Shown here piece by piece: positions 32,397-45,414 of a DNA stretch of 64,000 nucleotides; position 1 is the first letter of the stretch; each line of letters begins with the position of its first letter. The DNA is from Euphorbia lathyris. Its lineage: Eukaryota; Streptophyta; Magnoliopsida; Malpighiales; Euphorbiaceae. Location: contig NC_088910.1 of the NCBI RefSeq assembly GCF_963576675.1, positions 108,094,807 through 108,158,806 on the forward strand, in the 5' to 3' direction. The position numbers and the translations under genes were made by a program. Under the pieces are notes generated by a model. The model ran no database searches. It was not told the origin of the DNA and saw only the letters and a list, made by a program, of their open reading frames with translations.

Positions 32397-35300
32397 CTAA
32401 AGCCAATTGTTTCTGAAACTAATACCAGAAGAACTAATAAGATGTTTATCGTGAGCTCTTTGTTGTAACGGCTTGGTCAACGGATCTGCAACGTTGTCTT
32501 CAGTGGGCACCTTTTCTATTCTCACATCTCCTCTGGCTATGATCTCCCTAATGAGATGATATCGCTTGAGATAATGTTTGGATGCATTATGAGACCGTGG
32601 TTCCTTTGCTTGTGCAATGGCTCCATTGTTGTCACAGTACATAGTAATGAGATTTACAATGTCAGGCACCACTCCTAGTTCTGTTATGAACTTTCTAATC
32701 CAAACAGCCTCCTTTGCCGCTTCTGTAGCTGCGATGTACTCTGATTCAGTCGACGAGAAAGCAACACTTCCTTGTTTGGAACTCTTCCAACTAACTGAAC
32801 CTCCATTCAGGATAAACTGGTATCCTGATTGGGATCTGTAATCATTTTCATCAGTCAGATGACTAGCATCTGAATATCCTTCAATTTTCAATTCTCCTTG
32901 ACCATATACGAGGAACATGTCTTTAGTTCTTCTAAGATACTTAAGAATGTTCTTGACAGCAATCCAGTGATCAAATCCTGGATTCCCTTGATATCGGCTT
33001 GTCATACTTAATGCGAATGCCACATCAGGTCTAGTGCAAAAGCATAGCATACATGATCGAACCAACCGCGTTGGAGTAAGGAATTACAGCCATGCGATTC
33101 TTGTCACTATCCGTTTTAGGACACTGACCATTTGATAACTTGACACCATGGACCATTGGTAAGTTACCTCTTTTTGATTCATGCATGTCAAAACGTTTTA
33201 GCACTTTGTCAATATATGTAGATTGGGATAGTCCGAGCAGTCTCCTTGATCTATCGCGATAGATCTTGATCCCTAAGATGTAGGCTGCTTCTCCCAAGTC
33301 TTTCATGGAGAAATTACCCGATAACCAAACTTTTACTGTTTGCAACATTGCCACATCGTTTCCCATAAGTAGTATATCATCAACATATAGTACTGGGAAA
33401 ATGATTGAGCTCCCACTTGTCTTCTTGTAAACACAAGCCTCTTCTGAGTTTTGTTCGAAACCAAATTGTTTTATGGTTTCAACAAAACGCTTGTTCCAGC
33501 TCCTAGATGCTTGCTTGAGTCCATAAATGGACCTTTGAAGTTTGCAAACCTTGGTTGCATCCTTCGATGTGAAACCTTCAGGTTGCATCATGTTACATCC
33601 TCAAGTAGGTTTCCATTTAGGAAAGCTGTTTTCACATCCATTTGCCAAATCTCATAATCAAAATGAGCGGCAATTGCAAGCAATATTCTGATGGATTTGA
33701 ACATGGCTACTGGAGAGAAAGTCTCGTCATAGTCAATACCTTGTTTTGACGATATCCTTTCGCTACTAACCTAGCTTTGTAGGTACTAACCTTTCCATCC
33801 ATGTCAGTCTTCTTCTTGAAGATCCACCTGCACCCAATGGGTTTTATCCCTTCGGGTGGATCAACCAAAGTCCACACTTGGTTAGTATACATGGAGTCCA
33901 TTTCAGAATTCATGGCTTCAAGCCATGCTTTAGATTCTGGACTAGCAAGAGCTTCTTCATAGGTTTCGGGTTCATCGTCTAACACGGGAACCAGTTTGTC
34001 ATCTCCCACTAGAAAACCATATCTAACTGGGAGTTCACGAATTCTTTGAGACCTACGAGTGGGATATGACACTTGTGTTTCATCTAGTGAAACGGGTTCG
34101 GGTTCAACTTCTTCCGCGTTTTCAATATGTGATTCCTCTTGAACTTCTTCAAGTTCAATCGCGCTTCCATTCTGTGTTTCTTCCAGAAACTCTTTCTCTA
34201 AAAACACTGCGTGTTTGGATACTATTACCTTTTGGTCATCTGGATGATAAAAGTAATATCCCATAGTTTCCTTCGGGTATCCAATGAAGAAACACTTGTC
34301 AGATTTGGGATCTAATCTGTCTGACACAATAGGTTTGACGTATGCTGAACATCCCCATATTCTCATGAAAGAGAAGATGGGTTTTCTACCAACGAACAGT
34401 TCGAATGGTGTGGAACTGGAGGATTTGGTTGGAACTCGGTTTAAGGTAAATAGGGCAGTTTCTAAGGCATAGCCCCAGAATGATTTTGGAAGAGCAGTGG
34501 CGCTCATCATGGATCGCACCATATCTAGTAAGGTGCGATTTCTCCTTTCTGATACACCATTGTGTTGTGATGTATAAGGAGGTGTCCATTGTGAGCATAT
34601 TCCACATTCATTTAGATAACTCATAAATTCTTCAGAAAGATATTCTCCACCTCGATCAGATCGAAGTATTTTGATAGTCTTTCCTGTTTGATTCTCAACT
34701 TCATTCTTAAAGCATTTGAATTTCTCAAAAGCTTCTGACTTGTGCTTCATCAAATAGATATAACCATATCTGGTATGACCATCTATGAAGCTAATGAAGT
34801 ATCTGAATCCTCCTCTTGCTTGGACTGACATAGGACCATAAACATCTGAATGTATTAATCCTAGAGTGTCTGATACACGCTGACCTTTATTGCTAAAGGG
34901 TGTCTTTGTCATTTTTCCTTTTAAACATGACTCAGACGTTCCCATTGATTCACAATCAATTGAGTCTATAAGCCCATATTGATGTAGCTTAAGCATGCGT
35001 CTCTGGTTTATATGGCCTAAACGACAATGCCACAAGTAAGTTGAGTTATCTAATCTAAGTCTTTTGGTATCAATTGTGAAAGCAGAAACTTTATCATTCA
35101 AAACATAGATCCCATTTAATGATATTCCTGAAAAATAGAAAATACTATTTCTATAAAATTCACAACCATTGTCCTTAATTGAAACATGAAAGCCATCTTC
35201 AATTAGACAGCTAATAGAAATGATGTTGTGAGACATCTCTGGAACATACAAACAGTTCCTTAATTCTATTACAAGCCCAGAGGGCAAACTCAAAACATAA

Positions 35301-36310
35301 TCTCCAATTGCGAGGGCGGCAACTCTTGCTCCATTTCCTACTCGCAAGTTTATGTCTCCTTTCTTTAATTCTCTAGTCTGTGTTAGCTCCTGCATATTCA
35401 TACAAATATGAGATCCACATCCGGTATCTAATACCCAAGATTCAGACTGTGAAATTGAGTTAATTTCAATATAGAACATACCAGAAGTTGAAGCACCGTC
35501 CTTTCCCTTCTTGAGAGAAGCTAGGTACTCCTTACAATTTCTCCTCCAATGCCCATCTTTACCACAGAAGTGGCATTCCCCTTTGGGCTTCTTGACTTGC
35601 TTTCCTTTGGCTTGGGCCGGCTTGCCTCCCTTGTTCTTCTTGGGATATTTTGGATTAGGAAAATTCCCTTTCCTCTTCTTTGATCCCTTAATCACAAGAG
35701 CGGGTACCACTTTATCTTTCTTCACATTTGTCTCAACTTTCTTGAGCATATTGGCGAGCTCTTCAAGAGAGGTCTTTAAGTCATTCATTTGGTAGTTCAT
35801 GGTGAACTGTGAATAACTTTCTGGGAGGGATGTAAGAAGTAAGTCGACATTTAGCTCATGATCCATCGCGAAGCCAATACTAGAAAGTTTGGTGATATAG
35901 CCAATCATCTTGACACAATGTGTCATAACAGATGTGCCCTCTTGCATCTTGCAGCGAAACAGCAGTTTTGATATCTCAAAACGTTCACAGTGAGTCTGTT
36001 TCTCGAACAGCTCTTTTAAGTGCATGACAATAGAATAAGCATCCATTTCCTCATGTTGCCTTTGCAGATCTGGTGTCATCGATGCAAGTATGATGCACCC
36101 AGCGTGTTCATCATCGGATTTATGCTTTTGATAAGCATCAATCTCTTCAATGGGTGCATCATCAGCCGGAAGAGCGGGTATCGATGTATCGAGTACATAC
36201 CCTATCTTTTCGAACTTCAAAACAATTTTGAGGTTACGAAACCAGTCGGCGAAGTTTGAACCATTCAACTTGTTATCGGTAAGGATATTTCTTAGATCGG
36301 TTTTCGACAT
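32397..36310 (-). pseudogene. Copia gag-pol polyprotein with three frameshifts
   Basis: The ATG at 36310 opens an 867-codon frame. It contains the gag domain, a CCHC knuckle (CHFCGKDGHWRRNC), aspartic protease (WVLDTGCGSHIC), integrase (HCRLGH...; D, DRGGEY, E in ERRNRT) and the start of RT. The frame breaks near 33735, where one base is missing in the QKQG region. It breaks again near 33594, where one A is missing, giving the 186-codon segment with YVDDILLMG. It breaks a third time near 33037, where one extra T precedes CTRPDVAFA, giving the 222-codon RNase H segment that ends at 32397. All domains are present in order, so a functional ancestor is recent. The indels lie in or next to short homopolymers, so assembly error is possible for each. 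Confidence 0.9.
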
Positions 36311-37497
36311 GATTGTTTTTAGAGTACGAAATTAATAACCTGAGAGTGAGAAAAAGGTGATGGATGTTATTCATTTGTTCAATTCACTTACAATTTAAAT
36401 ACGTTGGACTTTTATGTTTTTAAATTGCTCCCACTATTTTACCAAATTAATAACCCTCTATATTAATTCGAAGGATATTCACAATTCCTTTAGTGAGCTA
36501 GAATCCTAACTCCTGAATTTTCACCTTGAGTTTACTCAACAAGCTAGTTTCATTCATTAGGTAGATTCATGTAATCAATCACATCAAAACATGTGATTTC
36601 TAGGTTGTTGGGTTACTAACCACATTAGTAACTGATATGTGTCGTTTATCAATCCCAACCATATTGCCCATTAGGTTAGAACAACATGAGTTTACTCATC
36701 CAATTATTCTATCCTAATTTAAACATTACCCCATATTCGTGAAAAATAGTTTTTCGATAATTCAGGTGTTACCATAAGACCCCGAGCTTGAGTTTACTCA
36801 ACAACCCAAAGGCCCCCAATACTGCCGGCTGAATTATAATATTAGGGAGGGGCAACCGATTTTAATAACTTGCTTATTTACTTAACTTTTGATTAGTGAG
36901 GGATTTATTTAAGTCTCATAATCTATCCTAGTCTTGATTTGCTTTAGCATACATCATACATTCAACATTGACAATTATGGACATATCTCTAAGTTTATTC
37001 CGTTGAGCCAGAAACGGAATAAAGGGTCGCCCTAGGAAAATACTAACTATTACATATTTCTCTTTGGGTCCTCCGTCTTCTCATTGGCGCCTTGAATTAC
37101 AACAATATTCAATTTCAAAGAAAACTTCAATTTACTTGAAGGGATTTGGATGAGAAGATAAATACAATAGAGAGTAAGAGAAGGCAGGACACGCAGGTCC
37201 TATTTAAATACCAAAAGACTAAATAACTATTAAAGAGGGTCTAATATGTCCATAATGCCACACATGCATAGACACAATTAAATTAAATTTAATTGGTTGA
37301 TTACACAAACTATTTATGTAATATTTAAGTTAATCAAATTAACAACTTAAATTAATTTTCATCCAATTTCAATTATGCATATCCTAATTAATTCAAATAA
37401 TTCATTTAATGCTTTGAATTACTTATATCAAATATTTAGGTAAAACAAACTTTTAAATAAATTGATTTTGATAATCAAAACAAATTATTATATTCTG

Positions 37498-37557
<60 letters not shown>

Positions 37558-38091
37558 CGGGTTATTTTAAAACAATTTTAAAACCCGGTACCAACAATCG
37601 GGCCGGACCGATTTAATCGGCCCGACCCTTTGGCATAGCTGCTGCCGTAGGGCAGCAGCTAGCGGACAGACACTGCTGCCGTAAAGGCAGCGGCGTCCGC
37701 CGCTACTAGTTGCTGTCGCAAGGCAGCAACCAGCCGCAAATAGCGAACTGGTATCAATATATATATATATATTTAATATAAATATATATAATTGTTCTAA
37801 AACAGTTTCAAAATAATTTTCAGAATATTAAAACAGTTTTATCTTTTAGATTTAATAAAACAAAACGTTTTAATTATCTAACTATAAAACTTTTAGATTT
37901 TGTTTAAAACCGATTATCAACCGAAATAATCAGGAACTATGCATAATCAGTTTTAATTAACAAGTAATCAAAACTTATTTATCGTTAGGTTAATTGAACT
38001 AATCGATTAATTAATTTAACCTAACAATAAATCTATTCAATCTGATTGAAAAACTCTTTTATTTACATATATGAAATAATAGATTAACATA
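36311..38091 (-). other. Copia 5' leader with (TA)n and GC-rich hairpins
   Basis: Between PBS and gag lies about 1.8 kb of non-coding leader. It has a long (TA)n run at about 37499-37555, a shorter one at about 37759-37772, and between them a GC-rich patch (37590-37735) holding four adjacent hairpins. The rest is AT-rich without ORFs. Confidence 0.7.
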
Positions 38092-38104
38092 GGCTCTGAT
38101 ACCA
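38092..38104 (-). promoter_or_regulatory. Copia primer-binding site (initiator tRNA-Met)
   Basis: The minus strand reads TGGTATCAGAGCC one base inside the 5' LTR. Confidence 0.9.
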
Positions 38105-38105
38105 A

Positions 38106-39927
38106 TGTAAGAAAATAGACAAGCCTAGGCATAGCGGAATAATAAAATTTTATCTATTTTATCTATTTCCCTTTTCCAAGATCTGTTAATTGTTATTTCA
38201 TATAAAGAGGGATAGATAGTAATACCGATATTGATGAACTATCTACCGTTGCAAACGAAAAGTCCACAACTTGCTATTATCAACTCGTGAACCACGAACG
38301 TTTGATTCAACACAAAACCAAAAGATAATCAGTGATCAACCTTCAATGAATAGCAATCGCAATGATTGCCTCTAACAGAAATCGATACGAGATCAAAGAG
38401 GGAGTAAGAAATAAAATAAATTAGCCGAGATGAAAGACGGAACGATTCCTCCTCTCCTATTTTGTGTGTGTCGAAATTTTGGGGTTAGGGAAGTCTATTT
38501 ATAGACTTTTCTTAACCCTAATCCCAGTTGTGTTAGGTAATTAAATAATTGGAATCTTATACGGAATAGGATTCCTAATTAGATAATTAAATAAACATTT
38601 TACTATTATCTAAATAATAACTAATTATATCTAGATAATTATTATTAATCAAATTAATAATTAATTAATATTAGGGATAATTAAATAGAGTTTCAATCAC
38701 ATAAAACTTCTAATTAATATTATCAGATAATCTTTTAATTTAATTGATAACCATAATCAAATTATAATTATTAATCAAATTAATTTTATCCCTAAATTAA
38801 TGTAAATTTCGGCCCATATGTATATGTCCCACTAATTACATTTTCGTCCTCCAATTTCAAGTCCCATATGCGACCCATTAGGTTCTTTATTGCCACTAGC
38901 CGTATATATCATTTGAAATTATTCATCACGATTAATTCCAACATATATATAACGGAATACCGTCGAGAGCTGTTACTAGCAGAACCTATGATATTCCCCC
39001 AGAGCAATTAAGAAGTCAGGTTGATGACTGACATTAACCTTTCTGTATTAGGTACAGTATAATACGATCCTTCATCAACTATATCCTTTCGGTCAATTCC
39101 TTATAACCATGGAACGTGTCAAGGTTACATATAACGAAGAGTCCGGTTTTACTTGTACATGTTGAATTCACTCTGAAAGATAAGTTAAGTGAAATGTTTA
39201 TTTCTACTCTTAACTGTATCACCTTGCAAGGATTTCAGTCAATGCACCACAAGCGGCCCTTTGGATATATCTCCCATTTATCGGGAGTGACGAATGCTCA
39301 ATCTGACATTAACCATTCTGTAATTACTTCGCGTGATACCCAACCCTGCTCTCACACACCCTAGGCTCTCACCTATTGGATCGTGCTCGCACAGAATCAA
39401 AGTATCAGACTCCGCAATCCAGAATTACTAATTAATGAATGTTTGAGTCTGAGAATTAGTTATACCTACTAATACCGATGAGATGAACAGTTGACACATT
39501 AGATAAATCATTCCATTCTGTTATCTCAAGTCGGGTCCCAATCCTAATGAACTCCTTCATCAGATCCATGTAACTGTCTAGATATCAGAATATCTAAAGC
39601 TTGTGAGATCAGCTTTCTGTCTCGACAGAAAACACTGTTACATGCAAGTCTCAACAGCAATATGTCAATCCCTATAACATATTACTTGACTTGGGTTTAC
39701 TTTAAGTCTATCAGTCTATTATAAAGTATAGTCTCACTTCATGCTTGTATGAACACTTTATAACTACTTGAATAAACTTAGGATTACTTCCTTTGCGAAA
39801 GATTTGTGCTTTTATATATAGTTACATATTAATGCTATATATCTGATTAAACAAATGACCAAATAAACAATTTATTCATTAATATTAATATCCAAAACAA
39901 TTGTATTTAGGACACTAAATTCCAACA
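38106..39927 (-). repeat. Copia element 5' LTR
   Basis: This is an 1822-bp partner of 30561-32382, with GCAAC target duplicate at 39928-39932. Confidence 0.9.
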
Positions 39928-39932
39928 GCAAC

Positions 39933-41540
39933 TGCCAAAAACTTGATGATTGGCGTTGCGAGTTTTTTTTTAGAGTTCGGAAAAAATTCCCAAACTGGGC
40001 CCCGTCTCGGCTGAGCTGGCCAGCTCGCCCGAGCTGGGCACCTAGGGGGGCGAATTGAATTTTTTTTTTTTGAATAAATAAATAGAAATCTATAATTGAA
40101 CAAAAAAAGAAAAACAAACCTGAAAAAGCTTAATCCAAACTTGGGGTGCCTCCCAAGAAGTGCTACTTTATAGTCGGTTAGCTGGACATAGAATTCCTTC
40201 CTAGGTTTAAGCTTCTATTCGTGTTAGGAATTCAAATTCCTTAATAAATAATCTGTACCTATAAAACGGATTAGGAGCCTCAAATAAGTTTAATGAAAAT
40301 AAGTGGCCAAATTTAAACATATTATGAAAAAGTTTGGTTTGCTCCCTTTTGGATTCTCTTGGTAGGTCGAAGAGCATGAAGCAAATCTAAACTTTTCTAA
40401 CTTTTGAGGAAAAGGTAGTTGAGATACACAAGTTTTGATTTGATCTTTTATCTCTATCACATGATTTAGAATTTTAGATTCTGAACTGGGGTTGGTTACC
40501 GCTTCTGGTTCCTCACTTACCTTGAGTGATGCATGTGACAGTGGACTTGGTTCTACCTTTTTGTCGCTCCTCAAGGAGATGGCTTGAGTTGATTCCTTTT
40601 GTGGCATTTCTATGTTTTCCTTTATGCTTGGGAGAGCATCTCGGGATTGCTCTTGCATCTCATGGTTTATTTGAGCTAATTGGTTGCTCAAGTCCATGCA
40701 AAACTCCTCATTGATTGTAAGTCGGGATGACATTTCTTTCAAAAGGGACATCACCTCATCTTGTGAGCTAAAGGGTTGTGGAGGAACTTGGCTTGCTTGT
40801 TCGTAAGGAAACATTCCCAATTAGTTTTCCCTATGCTCATTAACAAACCTATTTGGAGGCCTGAACATGTTAGGGTTCTCGTAGGACATATTTCAGGTCT
40901 CCTCCAATCACTATCATAAAAGCTATAAGAATTGGGGTTAGAATTGTACCTTTGGTGATTACCCACAAAACTTACACTTTCATTGGTGTTAAGGCTCAGT
41001 TTTGCCATCAAGATATCCATTTTCTTATTTAACTCGGTCATGGAGGGATTGGGAGCCTCATTCTCCAGGGCATGAATGTATTGTCTTGATGGGATAGTAA
41101 GCTTTTGAGCTTGCCACTCGACTCTTTCTTGCCAATTCATTGATCAGAGAATGCTGAGAAAGAGTGAAGTTCTAGCGCAAAAGTTGATAAGTAAAATTTT
41201 ACAGCTATGAACACAAAAGTTAACAAGTATAAGTCGGAAAATTAAAGCTATGGAATTTTAACAAGTATAAACAAGGTTTACAACTATAAGAGCAGCAAAA
41301 TGATATCATATAAAAATAAGCCAGTAAAATCAACAATCCTTATAATTATGAATTCACTTACCAGAGAAACGCAGCAAAGCGAAAGGACGCCGGAACGCAG
41401 CAAGCATGGCAAAACAGAAGGAAGAAAACACAAACAGAAGAAGAAGGATTTAGGGAAGAAGACGCAGAAAACGGAAGAAGAAGGAAGAAGTTTTGCTAAA
41501 ATAAATCGCACGACACCGGTGTTTTCTCCTCCTCAACGGT
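39933..41540 (-). mobile_element. Interior of element C, 5' part (truncated)
   Basis: This continues element C beyond the nested copia. It opens with a GC-rich patch (GAGCTGGCCAGCTCGCCCGAGCTGG-type repeats at about 40010-40035), then the CTTGGGGTGCCTCCCAAGAAG segment (40140-40160) familiar from Athila/Tat elements, then the gag remnant. No 5' LTR and no tRNA-Asp PBS follow, so the element is truncated. The right border near 41540 is approximate. Confidence 0.6.
40290..41140 (-). pseudogene. Athila/Tat-type gag remnant
   Basis: Two overlapping frames, 41140-40751 and 40820-40290, together cover a C-terminal gag. The first has a Q-rich helical segment and the NHQRYNSNPNSYSFYDSDWR stretch, equivalent to the NPxSNTYNPGWRNHPNF region of Athila/Tat gags. 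The second has a coiled-coil-like segment (LLKEMSSRLTINEEF) and the AISLRSDKKV motif, the counterpart of the AVTLRSGKE motif that precedes protease in this lineage. A frameshift joins them near 40800. Neither a protease active site nor pol follows; the sequence becomes non-coding at about 40290. Confidence 0.7.
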
Positions 41541-43534
41541 AGGTTAATAATTTTAATTTTTTTAAAATTTATACTGAATAAAAAAAATTGGGACACCTTA
41601 AATTTATGGGTCATGCGCCTGCGCCCCAAAAATCAAGGCTCACGACCGGCCTTGTCTAGAGAGAGAGAGGGGATATTTTATTTTTACAAAGAGGGTAATG
41701 TATATCGAAGAGAGAGAAAGAAGTGTAAAAATAGAGGAGAGAGATGAGTTGGGTAGAAGAAGATTAACATAATTATTTAAGGTTAAGAGAGTAATATATA
41801 TTCAGTGGGCGATGATTTGGTAGTTTGACTCGCGTTGATGAGAATTGACTGGTCATAATTACCGACTCTACACTTTAGTGGGAAGTTATCGTAATATCAT
41901 ATATTTTAATATGTAAAATTAAAGATTGTACACTAAAATATGAAATAGAGTAAAAATTACACACCATATATATAGTTTTTTTTTTTTTAAAATATCACGT
42001 ATGTAGTTTACTCGTGTTAAAATAAATTTATCTTTTGAAAAATATGTACACCTTTAGATTTATTAGTTTAAGCTTGGTTTTCACAACCAATATTTATTAT
42101 TTTATAGGTTTAACTTTATTAATGTTTTTTTTGCAACTTTAATAATGTTAGAAACCTTGTTTCAAAAAAAAAAAAAAAAAAATGTTAGAAACCTAAAGTT
42201 CCACTGAGAAATATTAATTTGACTTGTATTTTGATAGGGTCAGCTTTGATAAATTAACATTTGTGGTGCCTGCATTCCAACTCTACTCTACTCGGCTCGA
42301 GCAAAACGTGATTTTATGCTTTTTAGAATGATTCTTTTCCGAATAATTAGAGAAAAATGTCAATATTTCAAACTCAGCATAAACTGAGTCAATTTCATTA
42401 ATCATCAAGATATTATTCAATTTCATTTCGTTTCAACAAGTCATTAAATTTTATTTTTATTTTTTAATAAAAATGTTATAACCATTACTGAAATAAAAAC
42501 GTAATCATGATATTAGAAAGAAGTTTTTTACATGATAGTAATATGACAATTATATATATATTAAAAAAATAAAAATATATAATTTTTACTTGTAGCATGA
42601 CAATTTCAAATAATTAAATTAAATAAATAATATTTTTTTTTTAGTTTTATTTTTACCATCATATGGTTGTCAATTATTTTCAATCTCGTTTTATATCATT
42701 ATTCAAGTGATTTTTCTATCTGAAATAACCGAAATGATTTTATTGTAACTTTATTGAAACAAGATAAGATAAAGTTTAGTTACTATTTAAAAACTCACTT
42801 AAAACTTCAATTGTACAATTAACCTTCTTGATATGTAAGGTGATAAGATAGTGGCAAAATTCCACCATAACAAGTCCGGTAATCTGATTAGAGAGATCTG
42901 GAGCGATCAGATTTGGGTCAAATATATGAATATCATAATTAAGTATAAAATTACAACCAAATCATATAACCAAACTTAATTCTTAATATATCATTATTCT
43001 CTATATATTATGATTTTACACTATAATTTAAAAATTATAGAGTCCAATTCATAAATTATAAACCCTATAAAATATATTTTAGACTTCTAATTTATAAATT
43101 CTAATCCTTAAAATATATTAAAAGTACTGATTTTATTAGTCTGATATAATCTAAAATTATGACTTGACATAGTTGTAAATAGTTTTTAAAGTAGGAATTT
43201 CTGTGTAATTTTCTCATCAGATTTGGGAATTGCTTGTCTTCTTTGTATAGCCTATAAAACAGAACTTGGACAAGTCTTCCAGCCCATTCCTATGATGCGG
43301 CCCAGTTTCCATTCTGATTTTGGTAGCCCATTCAATTCACTGCAAGCCCAAATTGATTTCTCTTCTCCATTCATTAACAACCTTTTCAAAGCCCAATCAG
43401 CCACAATAAATGTCTAGAGAGATTTATATTTTACTGTTATAAAAACATATATCAAATGAATTTCCATAATTAAATAGATATCTATTTATAAGAGATAATG
43501 TATCAAAATAATCTTAAGTTTTGGGGGAAGAGCA
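41541..43534. other. AT-rich spacer
   Basis: AT-rich DNA with a GA-rich run (about 41659-41675), poly-A near 42165-42182, and one copy of the AT-rich dispersed repeat at 42911-43215. The ORF at 43223-43417 shows no recognisable domain. I see no gene here. Confidence 0.55.
42911..43215 (-). repeat. AT-rich dispersed repeat, copy 1 (inverted)
   Basis: This segment reads as the reverse complement of 47807-48113 with moderate divergence, from TTTGGGTCAAATA to TGTGTAATTTTC. Another copy is at 50893-51176 and a partial one at about 48961-49130. It has no terminal repeats or coding capacity that I can see, so the class is unknown. Confidence 0.6.
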
Positions 43535-44119
43535 TGTTATAATCCCACATTGCTAAATTGTGAAGTTAGATGACTTTTTAAATATGCGAGGCAATTCTAA
43601 TTTTTAAGATACCTTTTGGGTGAGTTAGACCTTTACATATATGGTACAGAGCTATGACAATCAATGTTGAGGCCCCCACTTATATTTGCGCCACGCACTA
43701 AACAATTGGATGTGAAGGTGACATGTTGAACATCCTACATCGCTTATATTATCCTCCCCTTTAGGGTCTGCTTGGATTGAGGTTAGTGGAGGTTAATTAA
43801 AGGGAGATTATTTGTGTAACCTTGCTTGGGAAGGAGTTTAAATGGAGGTTATTTTTCTAACCTTGCTTAACCTTGCTTGGGAATGAGTTTAAGTTTAAAT
43901 GAGGGTTAAATGGAGGTTCAAAAACCTCCAATTTCAGTCCCACCAAATTGGTGGGATCTGGGGGTTCTCTAATCTCCCCTCCCTTCCCTTCCCCTCCCTT
44001 TAATTAACCTAACCTCCCCTCCCCTCCCTTCCCTTCCCCTCCCTTTAATGAACCTTACGAAACTTTCATCCAAGCAGACCCTTAGGTACCTTATGGGGTG
44101 AGTTAGTCCTTTGTTTACA
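43535..44119 (+). mobile_element. TRIM-like miniature LTR element with MITE in its 3' LTR
   Basis: A short LTR-like unit at 43535-43637 (103 bp, TGTTATAATCCCACATTG to GACCTTTACA) is followed by TGGTACAGAGC, one base short of the initiator tRNA-Met PBS. About 75 bp later a second copy begins (TGTTGAACATCCTACATCG, 43724) and ends TCCTTTGTTTACA at 44119, interrupted by a MITE at 43764-44081. No coding sequence is present. A target duplicate was not found. Confidence 0.55.
43764..44081. mobile_element. Tourist-like MITE (PIF/Harbinger type)
   Basis: A 318-bp element with termini GGGTCTGCTTGGAT and ATCCAAGCAGACCC and a TTA duplicate on both sides (43761-43763, 44082-44084). The three-base TTA target is characteristic of PIF/Harbinger MITEs. 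The interior has repeated GGAGGTTA / AACCTCC words. Confidence 0.8.
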
Positions 44120-45414
44120 AATCCAATTTAATTTTCATCATAATTTCAATTCCAACGTTTGTCAAATAGCATAATTAATTTGTAATGTTAGAAGATGAAA
44201 GTGATATTGAAACTGAAATATGTGACGCCTATAGAAAGGTTAACGACATAGTCATCTGATGTGTCAATTTATGTTAAATGAAATTTTAATTGTACCATTT
44301 GATAAACGTTAATACTGAATTTTATACTTAGAATACTAAATTTGAATTTTTCTAATAAAAAAATTGAAACTATTTTGATACCTTATCTCTATTAATAATA
44401 TTAACTATGCATATTAAAAGAGAAATATTTTATAGTCATTCATTTTAAAAGTCGACTAATATAAATTCTAATTTTTTATTTTATGTCTTACAATACTATA
44501 CTTGTATAATTAATTTCAATACGCATTTTCACATTAGTTTAATTTTTATTTGAACTTGTTTATTTAATTAATATCAAGTAAATTTTAATTTTGATGTCCT
44601 ATATCATAATGTTATTTATAATACATTTATTTGTATTATAATTTATATATCAAATTTTACTGAAATTCAATTTTTGGCCCTTAGATCTATTCGGTCTGAG
44701 TATTCATCTAGCCTGTCTAGTCCTGCATGAGTATCCAGACTTGAACAAACCCGATCCAGACTTACGATGAGCTTGGGTTTTATAAAATAATTAGCATAGG
44801 AAAACCTAGTCCAGCCCGGCCAGTATATTAATAAAAAAAGTATAAATTATAATTTTTATTATGAAAATTATGTAAAATAAATTTAAGAAACATGGTTGTG
44901 ATTGTTAGACAAAAGAAATGATAAAAAGAAGACAAGGAGAAGAAATAGTAAACTGTTTTATTGGTTGTAAACCATGCAGACAGCCCACTGGATTAGAATA
45001 CGTACTACTGGATTGGATTCAAATGCTCACGGGATTGGTCATATCACCTTCACAATCAACAATGACAAAAAAAAACTCCTGCCACTGCATAAAAATATAT
45101 TTTCATGCATGTAGAATCTCTTTCTCTTACATTTCCAGCCTATCTTTCACATGATTCTTAGTTATTGTATTATCAATATATTCCTCTCATTAAATTATTT
45201 TTTATGCATTCAACGTTTTATTTGATGAGATAGTTACTTGTAACATGTGACAATATTTGGCTTATTTCATAAAGGATAAAACCCCTTAATATTTACATCT
45301 AGGGAAAAATCATAAAAGTTTATCTAAATGTTTTTCATACAAAAAAAAAAACATAATTAAAATTTCAGAAATTAATATAATAACAATATATGGTAAGTAG
45401 TAGTAATTTGACTC
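44120..45414. other. AT-rich spacer upstream of the 8CM gene
   Basis: No recognisable gene. A stretch of CCAGACTT/CCCGATCC words at about 44690-44820 may be part of a degraded MITE. The 78-codon ORF at 44918-45154 is not supported by any motif. Confidence 0.5.

Larger units (their letters stand above)
30561..39927 (-). mobile_element. Ty1/copia retrotransposon, full length, 9.4 kb
   Basis: The LTRs 30561-32382 and 38106-39927 are both 1822 bp. In element sense they begin TGTTGGAATTTAG and end CTATTTTCTTACA. The target duplicate GCAAC is at 30556-30560 and 39928-39932. An initiator tRNA-Met PBS and a polypurine tract are in place, with one gag-pol polyprotein between them. The LTRs differ by only a modest number of substitutions and a few small indels, suggesting a fairly recent insertion. 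Three one-base frameshifts break the polyprotein. The exact copia lineage is not assigned. Confidence 0.92.

Noticed and set aside
31571..39364. 82-codon ORF present twice (31571-31819 and 39116-39364)
   Set aside because: It lies in both copia LTRs and has no protein features.
44918..45154. 78-codon ORF upstream of the 8CM gene
   Set aside because: No domain, atypical composition and no supporting promoter; likely chance.
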